Below, piece after piece: positions 45,180 to 54,676 of a DNA stretch of 64,000 bases. The position numbers and the translations under genes were made by a program. The DNA lies in the NCBI RefSeq assembly GCF_014205075.1, contig NZ_JACHMU010000001.1:2108001-2172000 (forward strand), read 5' to 3'. Source of the DNA: Microbacterium ginsengiterrae. Its GTDB lineage: Bacteria; Actinomycetota; Actinomycetes; Actinomycetales; Microbacteriaceae. Position 1 is the first letter of the stretch, and each line of letters starts with the position of its first letter. The notes under the pieces were generated by a model. It ran no database searches. It saw only the letters and a list, made by a program, of their open reading frames with translations, and was not told the DNA's origin.

Positions 45180-45989
45180 ATGGCGGATGCGGAGGCTATG
45201 GTCGATCGCGTGGTGGATGTCGGTCGTGGGGTGCTCTATCCGTCGCGGATGCCGCGGTTCCATCGGCTGACGCCTCCGCAGGATGCCGCGAAGCTGGTGG
45301 CCTGGTTCTGGGTGCCCGAGTGGGACATCGAGCCGGGTCGGACCTCCCGGCAGCACGTCGTCGCGTATCCGGCGCTGAACCTCGTCGTCCAGGTTGACGG
45401 GGTGGAACTGGTCGGGCCGACGACGACGGCGACGCATCGTGATCTCTCCGGGCGCGGCTGGGCGGTCGGCGCGCTGCTGCATCCGGCAGCGGCCGCGACC
45501 TTGGCGGCCGACCCCGGCGCGCTCCGCGACTCATCCAGAACTCTGGACGCCCTCGATCTTCACGACGGTGTCCTCCGTGCGATGGAATCGGGCGGAGAGG
45601 GGTACCGGGAGCGCGCGGCGGACGCGTTCTCGCGCTGGCTGATCCGACGGGTGGGCGAGATCGGGCCGGAGGCGCGCCAGGCGAACGCGATGTCCGAGAT
45701 GCTCATGGGTGATGACGCCGTCACACGGCCGGAGGAAGCGGCGGCGCGGCTGGCGATGTCGGTTCGTACCCTGCAGCGTCTCTGCCACCGGTACGTCGGG
45801 CTGCCTCCGGCGGCGATGATCCGCCGTCGGCGTCTGCAGGAAGCCGCTCAACGGATCCGTGACGACCCTGACGCGAGCCTGTCGGTGATCGCCGCGGAGC
45901 TCGGATACGTCGACCAGGCGCATCTCACGAACGACTTCCGCGCTGTTCTCGGCGTCACCCCTCGGGACTATCGGACCGGCGCCGGCTGA
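45180..45989 (+). CDS. AraC-family transcriptional regulator
   Basis: 269 residues from the ATG at 45180 (a TTG at 45162 is possible). The N-terminal part resembles the DUF6597 sensor domain found in this AraC branch (KLVAWFWVPEW...). Two HTH motifs occupy residues about 185-265: RLAMSVRTLQRLCHRYVGLPP and LSVIAAELGYVDQAHLTNDF, ending in VTPRDYR. It is divergent from the VOC gene with a 52-bp gap, so local control is likely. Its last 35 bp overlap the convergent APC permease gene. Confidence 0.88.
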   Translation: MADAEAMVDRVVDVGRGVLYPSRMPRFHRLTPPQDAAKLVAWFWVPEWDIEPGRTSRQHVVAYPALNLVVQVDGVELVGPTTTATHRDLSGRGWAVGALLHPAAAATLAADPGALRDSSRTLDALDLHDGVLRAMESGGEGYRERAADAFSRWLIRRVGEIGPEARQANAMSEMLMGDDAVTRPEEAAARLAMSVRTLQRLCHRYVGLPPAAMIRRRRLQEAAQRIRDDPDASLSVIAAELGYVDQAHLTNDFRAVLGVTPRDYRTGAG

Positions 45990-47205
45990 GCCTCAGGCGC
46001 AGCATCCGATACGCGACGCCGACGAGGACGACGCCGGTCCCGATGAGCGACGCGACGACCGGAAGCGTGTTCACGAGGAGCAGGCATCCCAGCACGCCGA
46101 CGACCGCCAGCGCCCTCGGGTGGCGGCGGGCGGATGCCGGCTGGCGGAAGGCCGCCGCGTTCGCGATCAGGTAGTACAGCAGCACCCCGAAGGATGAGAA
46201 TCCGATCGCCCCGCGCAGGTCGGCCACCAGCACGACCGCGACGACGATGAGCCCGGCCGCGATCTCCGCGCGGTGGGGGACCTGCCACCGCGGGTGGACG
46301 GCGCGGAGGAACCGCGGCAGATCGGACTCCCTCGCCATCGCCAACGTCGTGCGACCGACGCCGGTGAGCAGCGCGAGCAGGGCGCCGAGGGATGCCGCGG
46401 CGGCGGCGACGCGCACGACGGGAGCGAGCGCCGGGAGCCCTGCGCCCTCCACGACCTCCGCCAAGGGGGCGGAGGAGGTGACGACGTCCCCACCGAGCGT
46501 CGTCATCACGACGAGCGCGACGAGCACGTACACGACCAGCGCGCCGGTGAGTGCGAGGACGACGGCGCGGGGAATCGTGTGCGCGGGGTTCACGACCTCC
46601 TCGCCCATGGTCGCGATCCGCGCGTACCCGGCGAAGGCGAAGAACAGCAGTCCGGCACCCTGGAGCACGCCGTACGCGGTCGGATCGGGCAGGGGAGTGG
46701 GCGACGCGTCAGGTGCAGAGGAGAACCCGACGGCGACGACGACCGCGAGACCGAGCAGCGAGATGACGACGAGGATGCGGGTCGCCAGCGCCGTGCGGGT
46801 GACCCCCAGGCAGTTGACGGTCGTGAGGGCGGCGACGGCGCCGGCGGCGACGAGTGGTTCCCACCCGGCGGGGGCGGCGTAGGCCGCGAACGTCATCGCC
46901 ATGGCCGCGCAACTGGCGAGCTTGCCGATGACGAAGCACCAGCCGGCGATGAACCCCCACCACGGACCGATCTCGATGCGCGCGTAGGTGTAGGTGCCTC
47001 CGGCGACGGGATGCGCGGCGGCGAGCTGCGCCGATGCCATGGCATTGCAGAAGGCGACGATCGCGGCCACTGCGAGGGCGATGAGCAGCCCGGAGCCCGC
47101 CGCAGCCGTCGCCGGCCCCCAGACCGAGAACACGCCGGCACCGATCATCGACCCGAGACCGATGGCCACGGCATCCGCGAGTGTCAGTCTGCGAGCGAGA
47201 GGCAC
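45955..47205 (-). CDS. APC-superfamily amino acid permease
   Basis: 416 residues with about 12 spans. Span 1 carries the substrate-binding GLGSMIGAGVFSVWGP motif; AAHPVAGGTYTYARIEIGPWWGFIAGW follows, and FFAFAGYARIATMGEEVVNP lies in the span 6 region. Probably a proton-coupled importer of small amino acids or amines. GTG start with a CACGAT box 6 nt upstream. Its 3' end overlaps the araC-type gene in antisense. Confidence 0.9.
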   Translation of the reverse strand: MPLARRLTLADAVAIGLGSMIGAGVFSVWGPATAAAGSGLLIALAVAAIVAFCNAMASAQLAAAHPVAGGTYTYARIEIGPWWGFIAGWCFVIGKLASCAAMAMTFAAYAAPAGWEPLVAAGAVAALTTVNCLGVTRTALATRILVVISLLGLAVVVAVGFSSAPDASPTPLPDPTAYGVLQGAGLLFFAFAGYARIATMGEEVVNPAHTIPRAVVLALTGALVVYVLVALVVMTTLGGDVVTSSAPLAEVVEGAGLPALAPVVRVAAAAASLGALLALLTGVGRTTLAMARESDLPRFLRAVHPRWQVPHRAEIAAGLIVVAVVLVADLRGAIGFSSFGVLLYYLIANAAAFRQPASARRHPRALAVVGVLGCLLLVNTLPVVASLIGTGVVLVGVAYRMLRLRLSRRRSDSPEG

Positions 47206-47217
47206 CCGCTCATCGTG

Positions 47218-47706
47218 TCATGCGGCAGGTGCGGCGCCTCCGCGCGCCTCGGTGACGCGCCGCTTCTCGCGGACGTAGACCTCTCTTCGGACCCGCGCGA
47301 CCACATCGCCATCGCGGTCGGTGATCTCGGTCGCGAACCACTCGAGGACCTTCCTCCCGCCCCGAGCCCTGTCGCGCAGCTCTGCGGCCTTCTCCGTCGG
47401 TACGTGGAACTCCGCGGTGAGGACACCGCGGCCCGGCTTGACGAACTCGATCTCGCCGCGGGTGTCCCATACGACGTAGTCCCGACCGAGCTGGTGCATC
47501 ACGAGCATGAAGAAGTAGGGGTCGGTCATCGCCGACATCGAGCCGCCGAACGCCGTGCCCACGAAGTTCCGGGTGAACGCGTTGACGTGCAGCTCGACGG
47601 TCGCGTGCGTCCAGTCATCGCTGTAGCGGCGGACGCGGATCCCGCTGAACAGATTGGGGATCCACAGGCTCATGCCGATCGCGAGACGACGCGGAGTGAT
47701 CTTCAT
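47218..47706 (-). CDS. Hot-dog-fold protein, DUF4442 thioesterase-like
   Basis: 162 residues from the ATG at 47706; the frame continues to 47760 without recognisable sequence. RNFVGTAFGGSMSAMTDPYF resembles the helix of DUF4442 hot-dog proteins, and a RGEIEFVKPGRGVLTAEFHV beta-sheet segment follows. Such proteins may be acyl-CoA thioesterases; no activity is demonstrated. It lies 12 bp upstream of the APC gene on the same strand and is divergent from the GntR operon. Confidence 0.75.
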   Translation of the reverse strand: MKITPRRLAIGMSLWIPNLFSGIRVRRYSDDWTHATVELHVNAFTRNFVGTAFGGSMSAMTDPYFFMLVMHQLGRDYVVWDTRGEIEFVKPGRGVLTAEFHVPTEKAAELRDRARGGRKVLEWFATEITDRDGDVVARVRREVYVREKRRVTEARGGAAPAA

Positions 47707-47765
47707 CCCGCCAGTGTGCTGCCGCGGCTGCCATCCACAAAGTGCGTTGAAGGGTGTCAACAGTT

Positions 47766-47784
47766 GTTATAGTTGATCTATAAC
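47766..47784. promoter_or_regulatory. Operator dyad upstream of the GntR/YtrA operon
   Basis: GTTATAG-TTGAT-CTATAAC, perfect 7-bp arms, 13 bp before the GntR start codon, ending just ahead of the GGGAGG ribosome-binding site. It contains TATAGT and TATAAC, either of which may be the -10. Position and symmetry suit autorepression by the GntR protein. Confidence 0.6.
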
Positions 47785-47797
47785 TAAGGGAGGTGCC

Positions 47798-48148
47798 ATG
47801 CTGATCCGTATCGACTCAGACAGTCCTGCGGCGATCTTCGACCAGGTCGCGGCCTCTGTCCGGTCCGACATCGTCGCCGGGCGCCTCTCAGCGGGCGATC
47901 GCCTTCCTCCCGCGAGGGAGGTCGCCGCCGCGCTGGACATCAACGTCCACACCGTACTGCGTGCGTACCAGCAGCTCAGGGATGAGGGTCTGCTGGATCT
48001 GCGCCGCGGGCGAGGGGCGGTCGTGTCGGCCTCGGCCGCACCGTTGGCGGATCTCGCCGGCGACATCCATCGGCTCGTCGCCCGTGCCGCGGCCCTGGGC
48101 GTCTCACCGACGACCCTCGCCTCGATCGTGAAGGAGACCACACCATGA
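47798..48148 (+). CDS. GntR-family regulator, YtrA subfamily
   Basis: 116 residues, the short YtrA form. Winged HTH: FDQVAASVRSDIVAGRLSAGDRLP then AREVAAALDINVHTVLRAYQQLRDEGLL, followed by a short helical dimerisation tail and no large ligand domain. GGGAGG is 4 nt upstream of the ATG. It overlaps the next gene by ATGA. YtrA-type repressors usually control membrane or transport genes of their own operon, which fits the two membrane proteins here. Confidence 0.9.
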   Translation: MLIRIDSDSPAAIFDQVAASVRSDIVAGRLSAGDRLPPAREVAAALDINVHTVLRAYQQLRDEGLLDLRRGRGAVVSASAAPLADLAGDIHRLVARAAALGVSPTTLASIVKETTP

Positions 48149-49212
48149 CCGCCGTCTCACGACGCCCCTGCACCGCCTTCCTGTGGGTGGGGTTGATCCT
48201 CCCGCTGCTGATGCTCCTGGCGGCCGCTGCCGTGGTCGCCGCCTGGATGCCGGAGCTTCCCGATCCCATCGCGACGCACTGGGGCGCCGGAGGGGTCGAT
48301 GGCTTCGCGCCCAAGTGGGCGTACCTCCCCGCGGTGGTCGGCATCGGGATGGGAGTGGTGGTCTTCGACGCGATCATCGTGCTCCTCGCGCCCCGGCTCG
48401 CCCCGAGCAACGGAGTGCCGGTGTCATCCGTCGCCTACCGGGCCATGGGCGCCATCAACCTCGGGCTCGCTGCGCTGATCGCCGTTCTCGCGGTCGGCGG
48501 CGCTGAGGTTCAGAAGGGCCTGGCGGACGCGGCGGACGCCGGGAACATCACCGGTTGGCTGATGGTCGGCCTCTCGGCCGCAGTCGTCGCGCTCGTGCTG
48601 GGGTGGTTCCTGCAGCCGAAGGGCCCCGCCGTCGACGCGGTGCAGGCGACCCCGGCGGGGAGCATCCCGCTCGCCACGAACGAACGCGCGGCGTGGTTCG
48701 GAACGGCCACGATGGCCCGCATCGGCGTGGTGGTGCTGCTGGTGGGGCTGGCGACGATCGCCATCGCCACCGTGTTCACCCTCGCCGCCGGTGAGGCGAC
48801 CGGGTGGATCCTCGCGGCGGTGACCCTCTTCATCGCCGTCACCGTGTGCATCATGCTCGTGTTCCGGGTGCGCGTGAACGCGGACGGACTCGTGGTGCGC
48901 TCGATCGTCGGCTGGCCGCGCACGCACATCCCGTTGGAGCGCGTGGCGAAGGTCGAGACGGTCCTGCTCGACCCGCTCCGCGAGTTCGGTGGGTGGGGAT
49001 GGCGCATCGCCGTCGACGGTCGACGCGGCGTGGTGCTGCGCGCCGGCGAGGCGCTCCAGGTCACCCGTGACGACGGACGCGTGTTCGTCGTCACCGTCGA
49101 TGGCGCAGCGGATGCCGCGGCCACCCTCCAGACGCTCCGCACACACGCCGAGACCGGCAGTCACTACCAGCACGACAGCAACGGCACCAACGACAGAGGA
49201 GAAAGCGCATGA
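48145..49212 (+). CDS. DUF1648-containing membrane protein
   Basis: 355 residues. The DUF1648 segment is near the N-terminus (LPDPIATHWGAGGVDGFAPKWAY), with about six membrane spans over residues 12-250 and a soluble C-terminal PH-like region (VRSIVGWPRTHIPLERVAKVE). Members include the Bacillus SdpI immunity-type proteins and regulators of membrane stress. It overlaps both neighbours by ATGA and is co-expressed with the GntR and CPBP genes. Exact role unknown. Confidence 0.85.
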   Translation: MTAVSRRPCTAFLWVGLILPLLMLLAAAAVVAAWMPELPDPIATHWGAGGVDGFAPKWAYLPAVVGIGMGVVVFDAIIVLLAPRLAPSNGVPVSSVAYRAMGAINLGLAALIAVLAVGGAEVQKGLADAADAGNITGWLMVGLSAAVVALVLGWFLQPKGPAVDAVQATPAGSIPLATNERAAWFGTATMARIGVVVLLVGLATIAIATVFTLAAGEATGWILAAVTLFIAVTVCIMLVFRVRVNADGLVVRSIVGWPRTHIPLERVAKVETVLLDPLREFGGWGWRIAVDGRRGVVLRAGEALQVTRDDGRVFVVTVDGAADAAATLQTLRTHAETGSHYQHDSNGTNDRGESA

Positions 49213-50150
49213 TCCGCATCCGCCCGCTCGCCACCGTCTCGTTCATCGTCCTCACGATGGGGCTCGCGTGGCTCGTCGCGATCCCGTTGTGGTCGACCGG
49301 TGGGCTCACCAGCCCGCTGTTCGGCATCCTCGTCCCCGTGATGATGTTCACGCCGGCGTTCGCCGCCGTCGTGGTGATGCTCGTGCTGCGGCCGGTGCCC
49401 AAGGGCGAGCGGCTGCGATTCCTGGGGATGTGGCCCCTCCGACCTGCCCGCCGCGTCGTCTGGCTCACCGTCATCGGCTTGTTCGCGCCGTTCTTCCTCG
49501 TGCTGGCATCCGTGTTCGTGGCCGCCGCCTTCGGCTGGGTCACGCTCGACTTTACGAACTTCTCCGGCTTCGCCGAGGTGCTCGCCGCCTCGGCGCCGGC
49601 CGGTGCGCCGCTGCCGCCCGTCGGCCTCATGATCGCGGCACAGCTGGTCCTCATCCCCGTCGCAGCGGTCACCGTCAACGCCGTCGTCGCGTTCGGCGAG
49701 GAGGTCGGCTGGCGCGGCTTCCTCGTACCCGCCCTCCGGCCGCTCGGCACCTGGGCGGCGCTGCTGATCAGCGGCGCGATCTGGGGGCTGTGGCATGCCC
49801 CGGTGATCCTGCTCGGCTACAACTTCGGCCGCTACGACATCACCGGAGTGCTGCTGATGACGGCGGGATGCATCGCGTGGGGCGTGCTGCTCGGGTGGCT
49901 GCGCCTGCGATCCGCGTCCGTATGGCCGGCGGTCTTCGCTCACGGGATGATGAACGCCACGGGCGCCCTGGTCGGGCTCCTGTACGCGGCGGGCACGACG
50001 TTCGACATGGCCCTCGCCGGCCCGCTGGGCGCCGCGGGCTGGATCGTGTGCGCCGTGGTGACGGTCATCCTCATCCTCACCGGGCAGTTCCGCAATCAGC
50101 CGGAGCTCGCCGGAGCGCACGGGAAGATGCTCTCCGCGCCCCGAGTCTGA
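49209..50150 (+). CDS. CPBP-family intramembrane metalloprotease
   Basis: 313 residues with about eight spans. The three CPBP (Abi/Rce1-like) motifs are intact: EExxxR in FGEEVGWRGFLVP, FxxxH in GLWHAPVILLGYN, and the final His in FAHGMMNATG. These proteases process prenylated or peptide substrates, or act in bacteriocin immunity. With DUF1648 (SdpI-like) in the same operon, a defence or immunity role against membrane-active peptides is a reasonable guess, not shown. Confidence 0.88.
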   Translation: MIRIRPLATVSFIVLTMGLAWLVAIPLWSTGGLTSPLFGILVPVMMFTPAFAAVVVMLVLRPVPKGERLRFLGMWPLRPARRVVWLTVIGLFAPFFLVLASVFVAAAFGWVTLDFTNFSGFAEVLAASAPAGAPLPPVGLMIAAQLVLIPVAAVTVNAVVAFGEEVGWRGFLVPALRPLGTWAALLISGAIWGLWHAPVILLGYNFGRYDITGVLLMTAGCIAWGVLLGWLRLRSASVWPAVFAHGMMNATGALVGLLYAAGTTFDMALAGPLGAAGWIVCAVVTVILILTGQFRNQPELAGAHGKMLSAPRV

Positions 50151-50196
50151 GCGCTCGCCGCTTGACCTCGCGGAGCCCGCGGGGTTGGGTGGAGCC

Positions 50197-50865
50197 ATGG
50201 TCGAATCCTCTCCCGAGAACTGGCGCCGCGCAGACGAATTCCTCTCCGACGTCCTCGTCGGTCACGACCCCGATCTGGAAGCCGCGCTCGCCGCGCAGAA
50301 CGAGGCGGGACTGCCGCCCATCGAGGTCGCACCCGTCAGCGGAAAACTGCTGAGTCTGCTCACGCGGATCAGCGGCGCGCGACGAGTGCTCGAGATCGGC
50401 ACGCTCGGCGGATACTCCACGATCTGGCTGGCCAGAGCCGTCGGCGACGGCGGCGAGGTCGTCACGATCGAGGCGGAACCGGGTAACGCGGCCATCGCCA
50501 GAGAGAGCATCGACGCCGCAGACCTGGGGGAGCGGGTCGCCATCCGCATCGGGCGTGCCGCGGATGTCCTGCCGACCTTGGAGGGGTCCGAACCGTTCGA
50601 TCTGGTGTTCATCGATGCGGACAAGGAATCGAACACGGTGTACTTGGACTGGGCGGCGAGGCTCGGGCGTCCCGGCACCGTGGTCATCCTCGACAACATC
50701 GGTCGCGAGGGCGAGATCGTCCGCGAGGACACCACCGATTCCAAGGTGATCGGCACCCGAGAAGCGCTGCAGATGCTCGCCGACGATCCCCGCTTCGACG
50801 CCACCGCGCTGCAGACGGTGGGCGTCAAGGGGTGGGACGGCGTCGCGCTCGCCGTGATCGTGTGA
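50197..50865 (+). CDS. Class I SAM-dependent O-methyltransferase (catechol-type)
   Basis: 222 residues from the ATG at 50197. SAM motif I RVLEIGTLGGYSTIWLARA, acidic motif II EAEP, the metal-binding FDLVFIDADKESN and a NIGREGE metal ligand region match family 3 (COMT/caffeoyl-CoA type) cation-dependent O-methyltransferases. GGTGGAG precedes the start. The substrate is unknown. It is alone between the CPBP operon and eno. Confidence 0.9.
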   Translation: MVESSPENWRRADEFLSDVLVGHDPDLEAALAAQNEAGLPPIEVAPVSGKLLSLLTRISGARRVLEIGTLGGYSTIWLARAVGDGGEVVTIEAEPGNAAIARESIDAADLGERVAIRIGRAADVLPTLEGSEPFDLVFIDADKESNTVYLDWAARLGRPGTVVILDNIGREGEIVREDTTDSKVIGTREALQMLADDPRFDATALQTVGVKGWDGVALAVIV

Positions 50866-50948
50866 CCGGCCCGACCTGACGTCGGCGCGAACCCTCGCAC
50901 TAGACTGGCGGAGGATCGACGACGCTCCACCACCACCTTTCTCTCTGA

Positions 50949-52244
<1,296 letters not shown>

Positions 52245-52266
52245 GCGCGCGCAGCAGAGCATCGAC

Positions 52267-52306
52267 AGAAGGGGGAACCATGACCAGGCGTCCGGTTCCC
52301 CCTTCT
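52267..52306 (+). terminator. 13-bp perfect hairpin enclosing the divIC start site
   Basis: AGAAGGGGGAACC (52267-52279) and GGTTCCCCCTTCT (52294-52306) are exact inverse complements around a 14-nt loop that begins with the ATG of divIC. The left arm is the only Shine-Dalgarno sequence of divIC. The hairpin starts 22 bp after the eno stop, so it may serve as the eno terminator or attenuator and, in the read-through RNA, hide the divIC ribosome-binding site. The stem is direct sequence evidence; function is inference. Confidence 0.75.
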
Positions 52307-52795
52307 CGTCCCCGCACCCAGCCGGCGCCCGCGGCCGGCCGCACGCGCACGCCGGGCCGCCCGCAGGTCGATGTCCGCGAGTGGGCGTCCGGAATCCGCC
52401 TGTCCGGCTTCATGGTCATCATGCTGTCGCTCGTGGTCCTGGGGGCGTGGGTCCTCGTGCCCACCCTGGGTACATACATCGACCAGCGGCAGAAGATCGC
52501 AGCCCTCGAGGCGTCCGTGCAGGTCAGCCAGGAGCGCATCGAGGCACTCGAGCAGGAGCGCGACCGTTGGGCGGACCCCGCCTACATCACCACGCAGGCG
52601 CGGGAACGGCTGTACTACGTCAAACCCGGAGAAGTCGTCTACCTGGTCGACAACGACCTCGATCCCGCCTCGCTTCCGCAGGAGCAGGCGCCGGTGAGTG
52701 ACGAGTTGAAAGAGACTCCCGCCGATTGGATGCCGCAGCTGCTGCGCAGCGTCGCCGGCGCCGGGCTCGCGCAGAACGCCGCCCCCGCGGAGTAG
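52280..52795 (+). CDS. DivIC/FtsB-type septum formation initiator
   Basis: 171 residues. A Pro/Arg-rich cytosolic N-terminus (about 1-38), one membrane span (GFMVIMLSLVVLGAWVLVP, about 45-63), a periplasmic-side coiled coil (residues 68-98, QKIAALEASVQVSQERIEAL) and a conserved WADPAYITTQARERLYYVKPGE segment of the DivIC family. It acts in the FtsB/DivIC-FtsL-FtsQ divisome complex. No later start is possible because the span needs the preceding frame, so the gene must begin in the hairpin at 52267-52306. Confidence 0.9.
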   Translation: MTRRPVPPSRPRTQPAPAAGRTRTPGRPQVDVREWASGIRLSGFMVIMLSLVVLGAWVLVPTLGTYIDQRQKIAALEASVQVSQERIEALEQERDRWADPAYITTQARERLYYVKPGEVVYLVDNDLDPASLPQEQAPVSDELKETPADWMPQLLRSVAGAGLAQNAAPAE

Positions 52796-52821
52796 CTCAA
52801 GAGCTTCCCAGCACCTCCCCG

Positions 52822-52827
52822 TAGGCT
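52822..52827 (+). promoter_or_regulatory. Leaderless-type -10 box of the DUF501 gene
   Basis: TAGGCT, then GGAGCG (6 nt), then the GTG at 52834. Confidence 0.5.
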
Positions 52828-52833
52828 GGAGCG

Positions 52834-53352
52834 GTGACGACTCCGCCCTTCGCTTCGCCCACCCCCGCCGAGATCGACGTCGTGTCCGCCCAGCTCGGAC
52901 GCGCCGCCCGCGGAGTCGTGGGCATCGCTGCCCGCTGCGTCTGCGGCAACCCGACCGTCGTGGCCACGAGCCCGCGCCTCAGCGACGCATCGCCGTTCCC
53001 CACGTTCTACTACCTCACGCATCCTGCCGCGACGGCGGCGATGTCGACGCTCGAGGCGACGCAGGTCATGCCCGAGCTCGCCGCCCAGCTCGACGACGAG
53101 GAGACCGCCGCCGCCTATCGTGCCGCGCATGAGGCGTATCTCGCCGACCGGGCGCAATTCGGGGAGGTGCCCGAGATCGTCGGCATCTCCGCCGGCGGGA
53201 TGCCGACGCGCGTGAAGTGCCTGCATGCTCTCGCCGGGCACGCGCTCGCCGCAGGACCGGGCGTCAACCCGATGGGCGACGCGGCGCTCGCCCGATCCAG
53301 TTGGTCGCCGGAGCGCTGCGCGTGCGAGGACCCTGGAGCTGCGACGAGATGA
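52834..53352 (+). CDS. DUF501 protein
   Basis: 172 residues. The DUF501 hallmark segments are visible: VSAQLGRAARGVVGIAARCVCGNPTVVATSPRL, PFPTFYYLTHP and GGMPTRVKCLHALAGHALAAGPGVNPMGD, with conserved Cys/His in the last (VKCLHALAGH). Function unknown. In many actinobacteria it follows eno and divIC and precedes ppx; here a subtilase gene overlaps its end (ATGA) instead. Confidence 0.9.
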   Translation: MTTPPFASPTPAEIDVVSAQLGRAARGVVGIAARCVCGNPTVVATSPRLSDASPFPTFYYLTHPAATAAMSTLEATQVMPELAAQLDDEETAAAYRAAHEAYLADRAQFGEVPEIVGISAGGMPTRVKCLHALAGHALAAGPGVNPMGDAALARSSWSPERCACEDPGAATR

Positions 53353-54659
53353 GGCTGCAGGCGATTGTGCGCGGCACCGTCGCCGCCGCAGCGATCGCGG
53401 CCTCCGTGCTGTTGACCGGCGCGACGCCGACTCCCAGCCCGACGCCGACGCCTCCGATCCCCGACGACCCGTCCGACCCGGTGCGTGCTCTCGAGTACTG
53501 GCTCGACGGCGCCGGCATCCGGGAGGCGTGGCAGACGACGCGCGGCGAGGGCGTGACGATCGCCGTGATCGACACGGGAATCGGGAGGATTCCCACCGTG
53601 TTCGGCGACGCCGTGGTCGGGGGGACGGACGTGTCGGGAAGCGGATCGCCCGATGGACGCTCCCCGGTGGGCGCCGTGGACGGGGACCACGGTTCCTGGG
53701 TCGCGTCGCTGGCTGCGGCGCGCGGTAAAGCCGACGGCAGCGGCATGATCGGCGTCGCTCCGGAGGCCGATCTCCTCTCCGTGTCGATCGGCTTCGGCGC
53801 TGCGGCATCCGTTCCGTTCGTCGATCAGGTCGCCGACGGCATCCGCTGGGCCGTCGACAACGGCGCGGACATCATCAACATGTCGTTCACGACGAACACC
53901 CTCGACTGGGATCAGCGATGGGATGACGCGTTCCTCTACGCGTACGAACACGACGTAGTCGTGGTGGTCGCCGCCGGGAACCGCGGCAGCGGCACGTCGA
54001 TGGTCGGCGCCCCCGCCACGATCCCCGGCGTGCTCACCGTCGGAGGAGTCGATCAGACGGGGACGGCGAGCGTTGAGGCGTCCACACAGGGCATCACCAT
54101 CGGCATCTCCGCGCCGAGTGAAGGTCTGCTCGGCGTCTCCGCCGACGGCAGCCTCGCCTCGTGGCGGGGGACGAGCGGCGCTGCGCCGATCGTCGCGGGG
54201 ACGGCGGCGCTCGTCCGGTCCGCGCATCCGGAACTGGATGCCGCGAACGTGATCAACCGGATCATCGAGACCGCGCTTCCGGTGCCCGGCGTCACCGACG
54301 TCCCCGACCCGCTCTACGGCTACGGCCTGTTGGACGCGGACGCGGCTGTGTCGGCATCCGTGCCGCCGGTGGACGCCAATCCGATGGGGGACCTCGCGGA
54401 GTGGGTGCGGCTGTACCGCCGCGCCGATGCCGCACCGGCGCCGGAGCCGGAATCCACGCCGGTCGATGTCGAGCCGCTCCCGCCGGCCGACCCGCCCTCC
54501 ACAGCAGGTTCACCACTGATCCCGAGCGCCGAATCATTGCGTTACGGTACCCTGCCGCTCATTATGCTCTCAGTCCCTGGTATTCTTTTCGGGCTAGGCG
54601 TCACCGCAGCGGCCCGGCGCATCCGATCGGCGCGCAAGCCAAGCACGCCAGCAGCCTGA
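53349..54659 (+). CDS. Membrane-anchored subtilisin-like serine protease (S8, mycosin-like layout)
   Basis: 436 residues from the ATG that overlaps the DUF501 stop. Signal peptide (residues 1-26), Pro/Thr spacer, then a subtilase domain with Asp near 75 (IAVIDTGIG), His near 114 (DGDHGSWVASL) and Ser near 276 (RGTSGAAPIVAG). A Pro-rich linker leads to a C-terminal span (LPLIMLSVPGILFGLGV) and a basic tail. Signal peptide plus S8 plus C-terminal anchor is the layout of mycosins, yet no type VII secretion gene is in view. An extracellular processing protease at the cell surface is the safest call. Confidence 0.88.
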   Translation: MRLQAIVRGTVAAAAIAASVLLTGATPTPSPTPTPPIPDDPSDPVRALEYWLDGAGIREAWQTTRGEGVTIAVIDTGIGRIPTVFGDAVVGGTDVSGSGSPDGRSPVGAVDGDHGSWVASLAAARGKADGSGMIGVAPEADLLSVSIGFGAAASVPFVDQVADGIRWAVDNGADIINMSFTTNTLDWDQRWDDAFLYAYEHDVVVVVAAGNRGSGTSMVGAPATIPGVLTVGGVDQTGTASVEASTQGITIGISAPSEGLLGVSADGSLASWRGTSGAAPIVAGTAALVRSAHPELDAANVINRIIETALPVPGVTDVPDPLYGYGLLDADAAVSASVPPVDANPMGDLAEWVRLYRRADAAPAPEPESTPVDVEPLPPADPPSTAGSPLIPSAESLRYGTLPLIMLSVPGILFGLGVTAAARRIRSARKPSTPAA

Positions 54660-54676
54660 CGAGGAGTTGTACTTCT

